Both the position numbers and the translations under genes were made by a program. From NCBI GenBank assembly GCA_021296435.1, contig JAGWAK010000019.1, forward strand, positions 1-16,414: DNA of 16,414 nucleotides, read 5' to 3'. The notes under the pieces are model-generated. The model was not told the DNA's origin. It made no database searches and saw nothing but the letters and a program-made list of their open reading frames with translations. Shown in pieces: positions 7,152-13,057 of this stretch; within the stretch, counting starts at the first letter, position 1; each line of letters starts with the position of its first letter. The DNA comes from Acidimicrobiia bacterium (GTDB lineage Bacteria; Actinomycetota; Acidimicrobiia; Acidimicrobiales; CATQHL01).

Positions 7152-8284
7152 TGGGCCCGCGAGCCGCTGCGCAGCATCCGGAACTCGTTCCAGCGATCGG
7201 TGATCGATTCGCCGGGTCCGATGGCCAGAACGTCACGGTGCTCGTCCGGGGGCTCGTCCTGCCAGAAGCTGCAGATGATCCGTCGAGGACCGAATCGGTC
7301 CAGCGGCAACGAGGACTCATCGACAGCGCCGCCGATGACCGCCAGCAGGATCATCCGAGCCGCACCAACCGGTAGCCGCGCGGCAGGTCGACCCACCGCG
7401 GGGGTCTGCTCCACAAGGGCCAAGGCGTCGAGCACACCGGTCGGGGTGCCCGTGGCGCGCGCCTCGGCACCGCTGGTCGTCAGCAGCCGGACCGATCCTG
7501 ACTCGGCGGCGGCCATCACGGCCAGTCCAGCGGCGGCCGAGACCATCCGCTCGAAGATCTCGGGCGTGGCGGCCTCCTCGTCGGTCTCCAGGAACAGCAG
7601 GGTCTCCGGGCGCTGGACGGTCTCGAATCGGCGCACCAGAAGTTCCTGGTTGCGGGTGCTGGAGGGCCAATGAATCCGGTGGGGATCGTCGCCGGGTTCG
7701 AACCTGCGGAGGCTGTGGAAGTCCGTGGCGGATCCCGACACGAGTTGGGCGCGCCGGCGCCGTTCGGTGGCGTGCTCGATGGTCACCGTCAGCGCCTCGA
7801 GATCGGCGATCTCGGGCCACACGAGCACGCGGCGGCGCGGGGTCAGGCGGTGGCGACGGCGCGCCAGACCGAAGGCATCCTCCGTCTCGAGCCAGAGCGG
7901 CCCGACGTCACGCCAACCGCGTCTGTGCGTGGGGAGGTGGTAGTGGTCCTCGACGACCGCTCCCGACCGCATGCGGCCCACCCGCAGCACGGGCCCCGGG
8001 TGATCGCTCGCATCGTCGAAGACGTCGGCAGGTGGGGCGGCACGCCGCCGGGCCGCGTTGCTGAGGCGGAGGTGGACACCCAGCGGGGTGCCGCAGCTGA
8101 CTCGCCGCCGCGCCGGATTGCACACCGCCCGCAGCGGGGGGCGCAGCAACGTGGTGAGGCCGGCGAGCAGCACCAGCCCGGCGCACACCGCAGCCACGAG
8201 GAACAGCTCGGGCAGCCCGAACAGTACGGCGGCCGCCCCGAGCACCAGGGCGGAGAGCAGCGCCAGTACGCCGGCCCGGGTCAC
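7148..8284 (-). CDS. DUF58 domain protein with N-terminal membrane anchor
   Basis: Protein of 378 aa with two N-terminal hydrophobic helices (about residues 4-24 and 26-47) and then a DUF58 domain. The diagnostic segment spans 189-222, with key residues DF, SLR, F, PGDD, R-I-W and LLVRRFE; the C-terminal half has the vWA-like character of the family. DUF58 proteins almost always accompany MoxR ATPases and are thought to be their clients or partners in assembling envelope or metal-dependent complexes; the specific role is not known. Start GTG 8284 has a strong GGAGG 5 nt upstream. It begins 12 nt after the moxR stop, and its own stop overlaps the transglutaminase-like gene start, so the three genes are surely one transcript. 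Confidence 0.93.
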   Translation of the reverse strand: MTRAGVLALLSALVLGAAAVLFGLPELFLVAAVCAGLVLLAGLTTLLRPPLRAVCNPARRRVSCGTPLGVHLRLSNAARRRAAPPADVFDDASDHPGPVLRVGRMRSGAVVEDHYHLPTHRRGWRDVGPLWLETEDAFGLARRRHRLTPRRRVLVWPEIADLEALTVTIEHATERRRRAQLVSGSATDFHSLRRFEPGDDPHRIHWPSSTRNQELLVRRFETVQRPETLLFLETDEEAATPEIFERMVSAAAGLAVMAAAESGSVRLLTTSGAEARATGTPTGVLDALALVEQTPAVGRPAARLPVGAARMILLAVIGGAVDESSLPLDRFGPRRIICSFWQDEPPDEHRDVLAIGPGESITDRWNEFRMLRSGSRAQ

Positions 8285-8289
8285 CTGGG

Positions 8290-8294
8290 CCTCC
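8290..8294 (-). promoter_or_regulatory. Strong Shine-Dalgarno (GGAGG) for the DUF58 gene
   Basis: GGAGG on the minus strand lies 5 nt before GTG 8284 and fixes that start. It falls in the 12-nt moxR-DUF58 gap. Confidence 0.7.
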
Positions 8295-8296
8295 GA

Positions 8297-9286
8297 TCAC
8301 CGAACGCTGACCGGCGGGCTGGGGGTGTCGGTCAGGATCTCCTCGATCACCGCCGCGGGAGTCATCCCGTTGAATTGAGCGCTCTGGTGCAGGGTGATGC
8401 GGTGCCCCAGGATCGGCCGGGCGACGTCCTTCACATCGTCGGGCAGGACGAAGTTCCGGCTGGCGGCGGCCGCCCTCGCCTGCGCCACGCGTTGCAGGCC
8501 CAGCACGGCGCGCGGTGACACCCCGCCGGCGATGGCGCCGTGGGCGCGGCTGTTGAAGGCCAGGTCCACGAGGTAGTCGCGGACGGCCGGAGCCACGTGT
8601 ACCGCCCGGACCGCCTCGATCATGGCTCTGACCGAGGCTGTGTCGGTGACGGCGGGCAGTTCCTCCAGCGGGTCGCCGGCGAGATGCGAGTCCAGGATCT
8701 CCGCCTCGGCGGCGCGATCGGGGAAACCGGCGCTGAGGCTCATGAGGAAGCGGTCGACCTGGCTGTTGGGCAGCGGGAAGGTGCCCTCGATCTCCTCGGA
8801 GTTCTCCGTGGCGATGACCAGGAAGGGCGAGGCAAGAGGGTGGGTGGTGCCGTCCACGGTGACCTGGCGCTCGGCCATTGCCTCGAGCAGTGCGGACTGG
8901 GTGCGGGGTGAGGTTCGGTTGATCTCGTCGGCCAGCAGGAGTCCTGCGAACACTGGCCCCGGCCTGAACTCGAAGCCGTTCCGGACCGGATTCCAGAGTG
9001 ACACCCCGACGACGTCACTGGGCAGCAGGTCGGGCGTGAACTGGACGCGGCCGAACTCCAGCCCGAGGGTGCGGGCCACTGTCTTGGCGAGCACTGTCTT
9101 GCCGGCGCCGGGTGGGTCGCGCAGCAGCACGTGCCCCTCGGCGAACAGGCAGAGCAGCAGCAGCCTGACGAGCCTGCGCTTGCCCTTGACGACTCGCTCG
9201 ACGTTGGCGGCGATTGCCTCGAAGGTCGTCGCGAAACCGCCTTGGGCCGGGGCGGTGGATGGCGACTCGGGGTTGGCGTTGCTCAC
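8297..9286 (-). CDS. MoxR-family AAA+ ATPase
   Basis: Cytoplasmic AAA+ chaperone-like ATPase, 329 aa from GTG 9286. Motifs: Walker A DPPGAGKT (57-64), the MoxR signature VQFTPDLLPSDVVG (81-94), Walker B LLLADEINR with D120/E121, a sensor-1 region IATENSEEIEGTFPLPNSQVDRF (158-180) and a C-terminal AAA lid domain with GVSPRAVLGLQR. Relatives usually have ATQNP at sensor 1; here it is ATENS, a mild variant. The frame is open 43 residues further upstream (ATG 9415) with an in-frame ATG at 9367, but the extra sequence is Arg/Pro-rich and not family-like, so GTG 9286 is preferred; its ribosome-binding site is weak (GGAT). It heads the operon with the DUF58 and transglutaminase-like genes, the usual MoxR arrangement, and is divergent from the 86-aa gene. 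Confidence 0.92.
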   Translation of the reverse strand: MSNANPESPSTAPAQGGFATTFEAIAANVERVVKGKRRLVRLLLLCLFAEGHVLLRDPPGAGKTVLAKTVARTLGLEFGRVQFTPDLLPSDVVGVSLWNPVRNGFEFRPGPVFAGLLLADEINRTSPRTQSALLEAMAERQVTVDGTTHPLASPFLVIATENSEEIEGTFPLPNSQVDRFLMSLSAGFPDRAAEAEILDSHLAGDPLEELPAVTDTASVRAMIEAVRAVHVAPAVRDYLVDLAFNSRAHGAIAGGVSPRAVLGLQRVAQARAAAASRNFVLPDDVKDVARPILGHRITLHQSAQFNGMTPAAVIEEILTDTPSPPVSVR

Positions 9287-9367
9287 TCTGGCAGATCCGG
9301 TGTGTACTCGCCTGTGGTCCTGCGATGATGCCGATGGTCGTCCGCCGTCAGGCACTCCGCGCCCCAT

Positions 9368-9374
9368 TAGGGTA
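9368..9374. promoter_or_regulatory. Symmetric -10 element (TAGGGTA), possible bidirectional promoter
   Basis: TAGGGTA reads TAGGGT on the plus strand and TACCCT on the minus strand, both TANNNT. On the plus strand 6 nt separate it from GTG 9380, giving a leaderless start for the 86-aa gene. On the minus strand transcription would begin near 9361, leaving about 75 nt of leader before moxR GTG 9286. The minus strand has TTGTCG 15 nt upstream of its hexamer, a poor -35. No -35 is obvious for the plus strand. Confidence 0.45.
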
Positions 9375-9379
9375 CGCCG

Positions 9380-9640
9380 GTGGTGGACTCGACAAGTCGC
9401 ATTCGGTGGCGGCACCGCTCCGGCGGCCTGTTACTGGCGGTGGGCTGGGAGGTTCTTCGCCGCCCGCGCCTCTGGCCGGAGGCATTGCGGCAGTTGCCGA
9501 CCGTCGCCTCGGGGCGGTACCGGGCATTCCGCTCAGTGACCGCCTATGGCGATCCCCAGCGGCAGCCGGCGCCGGCCGACGTCCTGGCCTGGCTGCGGTG
9601 GGCGCGGTCCTTCAGACGGGCCTGCACCCGGCATGGGTGA
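9380..9640 (+). CDS. Small basic Trp/Arg-rich protein, unknown function
   Basis: An 86-aa protein with no family I can name firmly. Composition looks protein-like rather than a shadow: a basic N-terminus, a hydrophobic turn (GGLLLAVGWEVLRRPRLWPEAL), then RYRAFRSVTAYGD and an amphipathic, Trp-rich end (PADVLAWLRWARSFRRAC). No long opposing gene covers it, since moxR starts at 9286 on the other strand. The pattern RRPRLWPEAL - TAYGD - LAWLRW feels like that of conserved actinobacterial hypotheticals, which is recollection only. GTG 9380 is supported by TAGGGT ending 6 nt upstream, so a leaderless mRNA is likely. The HNH gene follows after 34 nt on the same strand but has its own -10-like element. 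Confidence 0.62.
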   Translation: MVDSTSRIRWRHRSGGLLLAVGWEVLRRPRLWPEALRQLPTVASGRYRAFRSVTAYGDPQRQPAPADVLAWLRWARSFRRACTRHG

Positions 9641-9660
9641 GGCATCGGGCGCCATGGGGC

Positions 9661-9666
9661 TAGCTT
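9661..9666 (+). promoter_or_regulatory. Putative -10 (TAGCTT) before the HNH gene
   Basis: TAGCTT fits TANNNT and lies 8 nt before ATG 9675, which lacks a Shine-Dalgarno, so the HNH transcript may be leaderless or nearly so. No -35 is evident. Confidence 0.4.
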
Positions 9667-9674
9667 GTTGGGCC

Positions 9675-10184
9675 ATGACCCAGGCCTTGGTGCTCAACGC
9701 CACGAACGAGCCGCTGAGTGTGGTGCCGGGTCGCCGCGCCGCCGTGCTGGTGCTCGACGGGAAGGCCGACGCCGTGCACCTCAGCGGTGTGGAGTTGCGG
9801 TCGGAGAACCTGAGCCTCCCGATCCCCTCGGTCGTTCGCCTGCAGTACTACGTCCGGGTGCCGTACCTGCGGCGAGGCTCGCTGAGCCGGAGGGGCGTGC
9901 TGGCGCGGGACGATCACAGTTGCCAGTACTGCGGTCACCGAGCCGACAGCATCGACCACGTCCGCCCCCGCAGCCGCGGTGGGGATCACACCTGGGACAA
10001 CGTGGTGGCGGCCTGCCGGCGCTGCAACACGCGCAAGCGTGATCGACTTCCCAGCGAGATCGGCATGCGGCTCCGGCGCACGCCTCGACCGCCGACGTGG
10101 ACCACCCTCATCCGTCTCAGCGCCGGCGACGTCCCCGACCACTGGGGCGCCTACCTGCACGACGACAGAGCCCTGTCGGCGTGA
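9675..10184 (+). CDS. HNH endonuclease family protein
   Basis: A 169-aa protein of the actinobacterial HNH type that begins with (T/S)QALVLNATNEPLSVV. The N-terminal part (1-75) has the family's PSVVRLQYYVRVPY segment. The HNH core follows: C83-QY-C86, the DH motif with H95, RPRSRGG, N109 in TWDNVVAACRRCN and a second Cys pair C114-RR-C117, so both the zinc site and the catalytic His/Asn are intact. Such proteins are predicted nucleases, but the cellular role of this stand-alone group is unknown; no restriction methyltransferase or phage genes are nearby. ATG 9675 is chosen to match the family N-terminus and the -10-like element; ATG 9654, in frame, would add seven residues. The TGA overlaps the next gene's GTG (GTGA), so the two are coupled. 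Confidence 0.92.
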   Translation: MTQALVLNATNEPLSVVPGRRAAVLVLDGKADAVHLSGVELRSENLSLPIPSVVRLQYYVRVPYLRRGSLSRRGVLARDDHSCQYCGHRADSIDHVRPRSRGGDHTWDNVVAACRRCNTRKRDRLPSEIGMRLRRTPRPPTWTTLIRLSAGDVPDHWGAYLHDDRALSA

Positions 10185-10897
10185 GCCGCGGCGGGGCCGC
10201 GGCATCGGGCGGTTCCCCCGAACCCTGGAGCATCATCGAGCGGAGCGGCTCGGTGCGGAGCCTGCACGGGATTGTGCCCGGCTCAGTTCGGTGCCGGGAG
10301 ATCTGGGTCATGCGGCCCGTGGGGGGTGCCGTCGTCCTCGGCAGCAGCCAGCGCCCCGGCACCGTGGACGCCACGGCGGCGCGCCGGCGCGGCCTGCAGG
10401 TATTGCGGCGCCGCTCGGGCGGGGGAGTGGTGCTGGTCTCGCCAGCCGATCTGCTGTGGGTGGATGTGGTGGTGCCCCGGAGCGATCCGTTGTGGCATCC
10501 CGACACCGGACGCTCCTTCGGTTGGCTCGGCGAGCTGTGGCGGAGCGCCCTGGGCTGCAGCGGGATCGCCGCAGAGGTTCACCAGGGTCGCTACGAGCCG
10601 GGCACGTGGGGATCGCTGGTCTGCTTCGCCGGACGTGGCCCCGGCGAGGTTTTCGTGGCGGGTCGGAAGGTGATCGGCCTGTCCCAGCGACGCACCGGGG
10701 CCGGGGCGCGGTTCCAGTGCGGCGTGCTATTGCGCTGGGATCCCGCGGTGCTGGCCGAATTGCTGGTGATGCCGGCGGAACAGCGCGAGACGCTGGAGCG
10801 CGATCTCACCGGCTGCGCCGCAGGCGTCGATCTTCCCGAGCACCGGATTCTGGAGGCCCTCCGCGGCGCTCTGCAGGCGGCCGGGAGCAACCCCTAG
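10181..10897 (+). CDS. Lipoate-protein ligase A-like protein (BPL/LplA/LipB fold)
   Basis: Predicted lipoate-protein ligase or octanoyl transferase, 238 aa, that would load lipoyl groups onto dehydrogenase E2 or GcvH proteins. Family marks are RRSGGG at 77-82 (substrate loop), a strand LLWVDVVVP, and AGRKVIGLSQRR with Lys163, the conserved Lys of the LplA/LipB/LipM fold, followed by FQCGVLLRWDP, equivalent to the H/Q-G-S-LL segment of relatives. Cys148 in VCFAG lies just before the Lys motif, where octanoyltransferase LipM-type enzymes carry a Cys, so LipM-like activity is possible; I cannot decide. GTG 10181 overlaps the HNH stop (GTGA), hence the chosen start; the frame continues upstream without homology. 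No Shine-Dalgarno is seen. It is the last gene before the mraZ promoter region. Confidence 0.82.
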   Translation: MSRGGAAASGGSPEPWSIIERSGSVRSLHGIVPGSVRCREIWVMRPVGGAVVLGSSQRPGTVDATAARRRGLQVLRRRSGGGVVLVSPADLLWVDVVVPRSDPLWHPDTGRSFGWLGELWRSALGCSGIAAEVHQGRYEPGTWGSLVCFAGRGPGEVFVAGRKVIGLSQRRTGAGARFQCGVLLRWDPAVLAELLVMPAEQRETLERDLTGCAAGVDLPEHRILEALRGALQAAGSNP

Positions 10898-10980
10898 GGC
10901 ATCGGGCCACCGGCGGGTTTCGACCTCCACCGCGAGGTTGCCGGGCGGTCAGCGAGCTTCCTCCTGGTGGCTTGATTGTC

Positions 10981-11038
10981 TTGCTGAGTGGGGAGAAGTG
11001 GTCTATTGTGGTGAGAAAAGGGGAACAGTCCCTATACT
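10981..11038 (+). promoter_or_regulatory. mraZ promoter with an array of MraZ operator boxes
   Basis: The array has TGGGG at 10989, TGGT at 10999, TGGT at 11009 and a partial box AGGGG at 11019, each exactly 10 nt apart. MraZ is known in other bacteria to bind direct repeats of TGGGN separated by 5 nt, that is a 10-bp period, just upstream of its own gene. A good -10, TATACT, lies at 11033-11038, predicting a start near 11045 and a leader of about 60 nt. Upstream, TTGCTG (10981-10986), 17 nt and TATTGT (11004-11009) form a possible second promoter. The boxes overlap the -35/-10 space of both, consistent with autorepression. The rest of the 208-nt gap from 10898 shows only a weak 7-bp hairpin. 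Confidence 0.72.
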
Positions 11039-11105
11039 CAACTCCGTTCAGAAGAGCCGCGCCGAGCGCCCTGCCCGGTGCTGAGTTCGTGAGACACCAG
11101 ACGCT

Positions 11106-11576
11106 ATGGACAGAACATTTTCCGGCAGCCACGAGCGCTCCATCGACGGCAAGTGGCGCGTCTCGCTCCCGCCGGAGTTCCGCGGTGGGCTGGATGCCGA
11201 GGACCGCTGTGTCCTGGGTCGAGTTCCCGGCAGTCCCTGCCTGGGGTTGTGGCGTCAGAAGAGTTTCGACGCCGCCTACCGGCGCCTCGAGGAGGAGGTT
11301 CGCTCCCGGGGTGCCGGACAGAACCTGCTCCGCTGGTTCTCCGGCAACGGCTATCCCGTTCGGCCCGACGCGCAGGGGCGCATCGTCGTGCCCGAGCCGC
11401 TGCGCGAGGTACTGAGGGTCGATACCGACGAGAGCGAGGCGCGCGTCTTCGTTGCGGGCGTCGGCGAGCGGATCGAGTTGTGGAACAGCGAGGTCTGGCT
11501 GGAGACGGTCGGCGGCGCCGATGCCTACACCGATGAGACGGGCCTGGATCCCTGGTCCGAGAGCAGTTGGCTGTGA
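11106..11576 (+). CDS. mraZ: Transcriptional regulator MraZ
   Basis: DNA-binding regulator of the division and cell wall cluster, 156 aa, close to the usual length. It has the family's two SpoVT/AbrB-like repeats: the first in SGSHERSIDGKWRVSLPPEFR (from about residue 6), the second in GYPVRPDAQGRIVVPEPLREVL (about 82-103). Members assemble into rings that read arrays of TGG-type repeats, and such an array lies upstream of this gene. ATG 11106 gives the canonical N-terminus (F-x-G-x-x-x-x-x-x-D-x-K-x-R); it has only a distant, weak GAG as Shine-Dalgarno. The gene is the first of the dcw operon but is separated from rsmH by an unusually long 165 nt that contains a large inverted repeat. Confidence 0.95.
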   Translation: MDRTFSGSHERSIDGKWRVSLPPEFRGGLDAEDRCVLGRVPGSPCLGLWRQKSFDAAYRRLEEEVRSRGAGQNLLRWFSGNGYPVRPDAQGRIVVPEPLREVLRVDTDESEARVFVAGVGERIELWNSEVWLETVGGADAYTDETGLDPWSESSWL

Positions 11577-11596
11577 GCGACCGGCCCGCGTTCGTT

Positions 11597-11720
11597 CGCC
11601 GCTCAGCAATCCCCCGGCTGGCAGGAGGACAGCCAGTCCCTACTCCGCCCACTTGCCACCATCCTTGCGACGGCAACAATCGCCGCGAGGTCCTGGCAGC
11701 CGGGGGATTGCTGAGCGGCG
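11597..11720. repeat. 24-bp perfect inverted repeat enclosing a structured 76-nt spacer
   Basis: The left arm, 11597-11620, and right arm, 11697-11720, are exact reverse complements over 24 bp (the left arm starts CGCCGCTCAGCAATCCC). After one mismatch, a further 5 bp (CAGGA/TCCTG) pair inwards. The spacer has its own possible stem: CCTTGCG (11663-11669) with CGCGAGG (11684-11690). The element starts 20 nt after the mraZ stop and ends 21 nt before the rsmH start. It contains no convincing ORF and I saw no second copy in the window. It could be an RNA control structure, a MITE/REP-like insertion or a protein-binding palindrome. Confidence 0.85.
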
Positions 11721-11741
11721 GACCGCGGGTGCAACGGCACC

Positions 11742-12689
11742 GTGGCCGTCCATGAGGGCCCCGGGATCGGTGGGCACGACTCCGTCATGGTCCAAGAGGT
11801 CACTGAGGTGCTGGGGCCGATCCCGCCGGGCGTCCTCGTGGATGCCACGGTCGGCGCAGGTGGTCACACCGCTGCCCTCCTGGAACATCGCCCCGATCTG
11901 AAGTTCGTCGGGCTGGATCGGGATCCGGCGGCACTCGCCGTCGCCGCCCGGCGGCTTCCCGACGGTGTCCGGCTGCTCCGCTGCAGATACGCGGAGCTCG
12001 GCGCGGCGCTCGCCGAGTTGGAGGTCGACGCGCTCTCGGGGGTGATCTTCGACCTCGGCGTCAGTTCGATGCAACTCGACACCGCCGCCCGGGGATTCAG
12101 TTACCGAGCTGCCGGACCGATCGACATGCGCATGGATCCCGAAGCTGAGTTCAGCGCTGCGCAAATCGTCAACGAATGGCCGGTCGAGCGCCTGGCAAGC
12201 CTGCTGAGGCGCTACGGCGACGAACCGCATGCCCACCGGATCGCCCGGGCCATCGTGGCTCGCCGCCCGCTGCCCGACACCGTCGCGCTGGCCGAGGTCG
12301 TGCGCGCCGCCATACCTGCCCGCTTCCGCCGGCGCGGTGGACATCCCGCCAAGCGCAGCTTCCAGGCGCTGCGCATCGCGGTCAACGATGAGATCGCCCA
12401 GATCGCCCCTGCGCTCACCCAGGCCATCGATCGCCTGGTGCCCGACGGCAGGGGAGTGGTGCTCAGCTACCACTCCGGAGAGGACCGTGTCGTGAAGGAC
12501 ACCCTGGTGGCCGCTGCCTCCGGCGGCTGTGCCTGCCCGCCGAGGCTTCCCTGCGTCTGCGGCGCCGTCGCCAGCATCCGGTTGCTGGCCCGGCGCCCGG
12601 CGCGGCCCGCACCGGAGGAGACCCGGCGCAACCCACGCGCCTCGAGTGCTCGCCTGCGGTCCTTCGAGAAGCTCCAGGTGGCGGCATGA
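11742..12689 (+). CDS. rsmH: 16S rRNA (cytosine(1402)-N4)-methyltransferase RsmH
   Basis: SAM-dependent methyltransferase (MraW) that modifies C1402 in the 16S rRNA decoding centre; 315 aa, a normal length. Visible are the SAM-binding loop VDATVGAGGHTAALL (33-47), GLDRDP, GVIFDLGVSSMQLD (100-113), RGFSY and DMRMD (128-132), the KRSFQALRIAVNDE motif and YHSGEDRVVK near the C-terminus. The last has Gly where YHSLEDR is common, a minor change. A Cys-rich CACPPRLPCVCG segment follows, as in many homologues. GTG 11742 is the only sensible start: an in-frame TGA lies upstream at 11712, inside the inverted repeat, and residues before GGHDSVMVQEV are needed. No Shine-Dalgarno is present. The TGA overlaps the ftsL ATG. 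Confidence 0.95.
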   Translation: MAVHEGPGIGGHDSVMVQEVTEVLGPIPPGVLVDATVGAGGHTAALLEHRPDLKFVGLDRDPAALAVAARRLPDGVRLLRCRYAELGAALAELEVDALSGVIFDLGVSSMQLDTAARGFSYRAAGPIDMRMDPEAEFSAAQIVNEWPVERLASLLRRYGDEPHAHRIARAIVARRPLPDTVALAEVVRAAIPARFRRRGGHPAKRSFQALRIAVNDEIAQIAPALTQAIDRLVPDGRGVVLSYHSGEDRVVKDTLVAAASGGCACPPRLPCVCGAVASIRLLARRPARPAPEETRRNPRASSARLRSFEKLQVAA

Positions 12690-13057
12690 GCAAGGCTCTC
12701 CCCACGCCGCAGCCGGCCACCCCACAGGCCGGGACGCAGTCCCGGCTCCGGATCGTGGCGCCGGAGCGGCCCAGATCGAATCAGATTCGTCGCATCGTCG
12801 TGCGAGTGGTGGTCGTGCTGCTCGGCGGGCTGTTCGCCATCGGTGTCCTCCAGGCCGTGGTCACGCAGGCTCAGGGACGAATCGACCAGCTGGACCACCA
12901 GATCGACGAGGCGGTCAGCCTCGATCGCGAGTTGCGACTGCGGCGTGCTGGATTGCTGTCGCCGGCGCGCCTGGCCACCGAGGCCCGGGACCGTCTCGGG
13001 ATGGTGCCGCCGGAGACGATCAACTACCTGGACCCGGCCGTCCCTCCGGCTCCGTGA
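12686..13057 (+). CDS. ftsL: FtsL/DivIC-like cell division protein
   Basis: Bitopic septal protein of 123 aa placed where ftsL is expected, between rsmH and ftsI. It has a proline-rich cytoplasmic N-terminus (1-33), one membrane helix (about IVVRVVVVLLGGLFAIGVLQAVV), a short coiled coil (QGRIDQLDHQIDEAVSLDRELRLRRAGLLS) and the typical end SPARLATEARDRLGMVPPETINYLDP. FtsL sequences diverge strongly, so the name rests on topology, the LGMV.P ending and location. In known systems FtsL pairs with FtsB-type proteins to activate FtsWI. ATG 12686 overlaps the rsmH stop (ATGA) and has AGGTGG 4 nt upstream. Its own TGA overlaps the ftsI GTG. Confidence 0.87.
   Translation: MSKALPTPQPATPQAGTQSRLRIVAPERPRSNQIRRIVVRVVVVLLGGLFAIGVLQAVVTQAQGRIDQLDHQIDEAVSLDRELRLRRAGLLSPARLATEARDRLGMVPPETINYLDPAVPPAP

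Noticed and set aside
6247..7320. Alternative minus-strand frame inside the transglutaminase-like gene and crossing into the DUF58 gene
   Set aside because: Arg/Gly/Pro-rich frame-shifted reading of conserved genes; no domain, and the true frames are intact with no sign of a frameshift.
7694..7704. GGGTTCGAACC, resembling a tRNA T-arm
   Set aside because: It lies inside the conserved DUF58 motif coding sequence (RRFEPGDD) and no acceptor stem, D-arm or anticodon arm can be built around it.
10919..10938. CGACCTC/GAGGTTG hairpin after the lipoate-ligase-like gene as a terminator
   Set aside because: A 7-bp stem with a wobble pair and no T-tract; common by chance at this base composition.
11623..11628. 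AGGAGG inside the inverted-repeat spacer as a ribosome-binding site for a leader peptide
   Set aside because: No ATG, GTG or TTG follows at a usable distance on the plus strand.
11597..11720. Inverted repeat as terminal repeats of an insertion sequence
   Set aside because: No transposase and no target-site duplication are visible, and the element is only 124 bp, so at most a MITE-like or REP-like origin can be suggested.
11640..12725. Minus-strand open frame opposite rsmH that would cover part of the inverted repeat
   Set aside because: It is a shadow of rsmH; the portion in the intergenic gap has no protein-like features.
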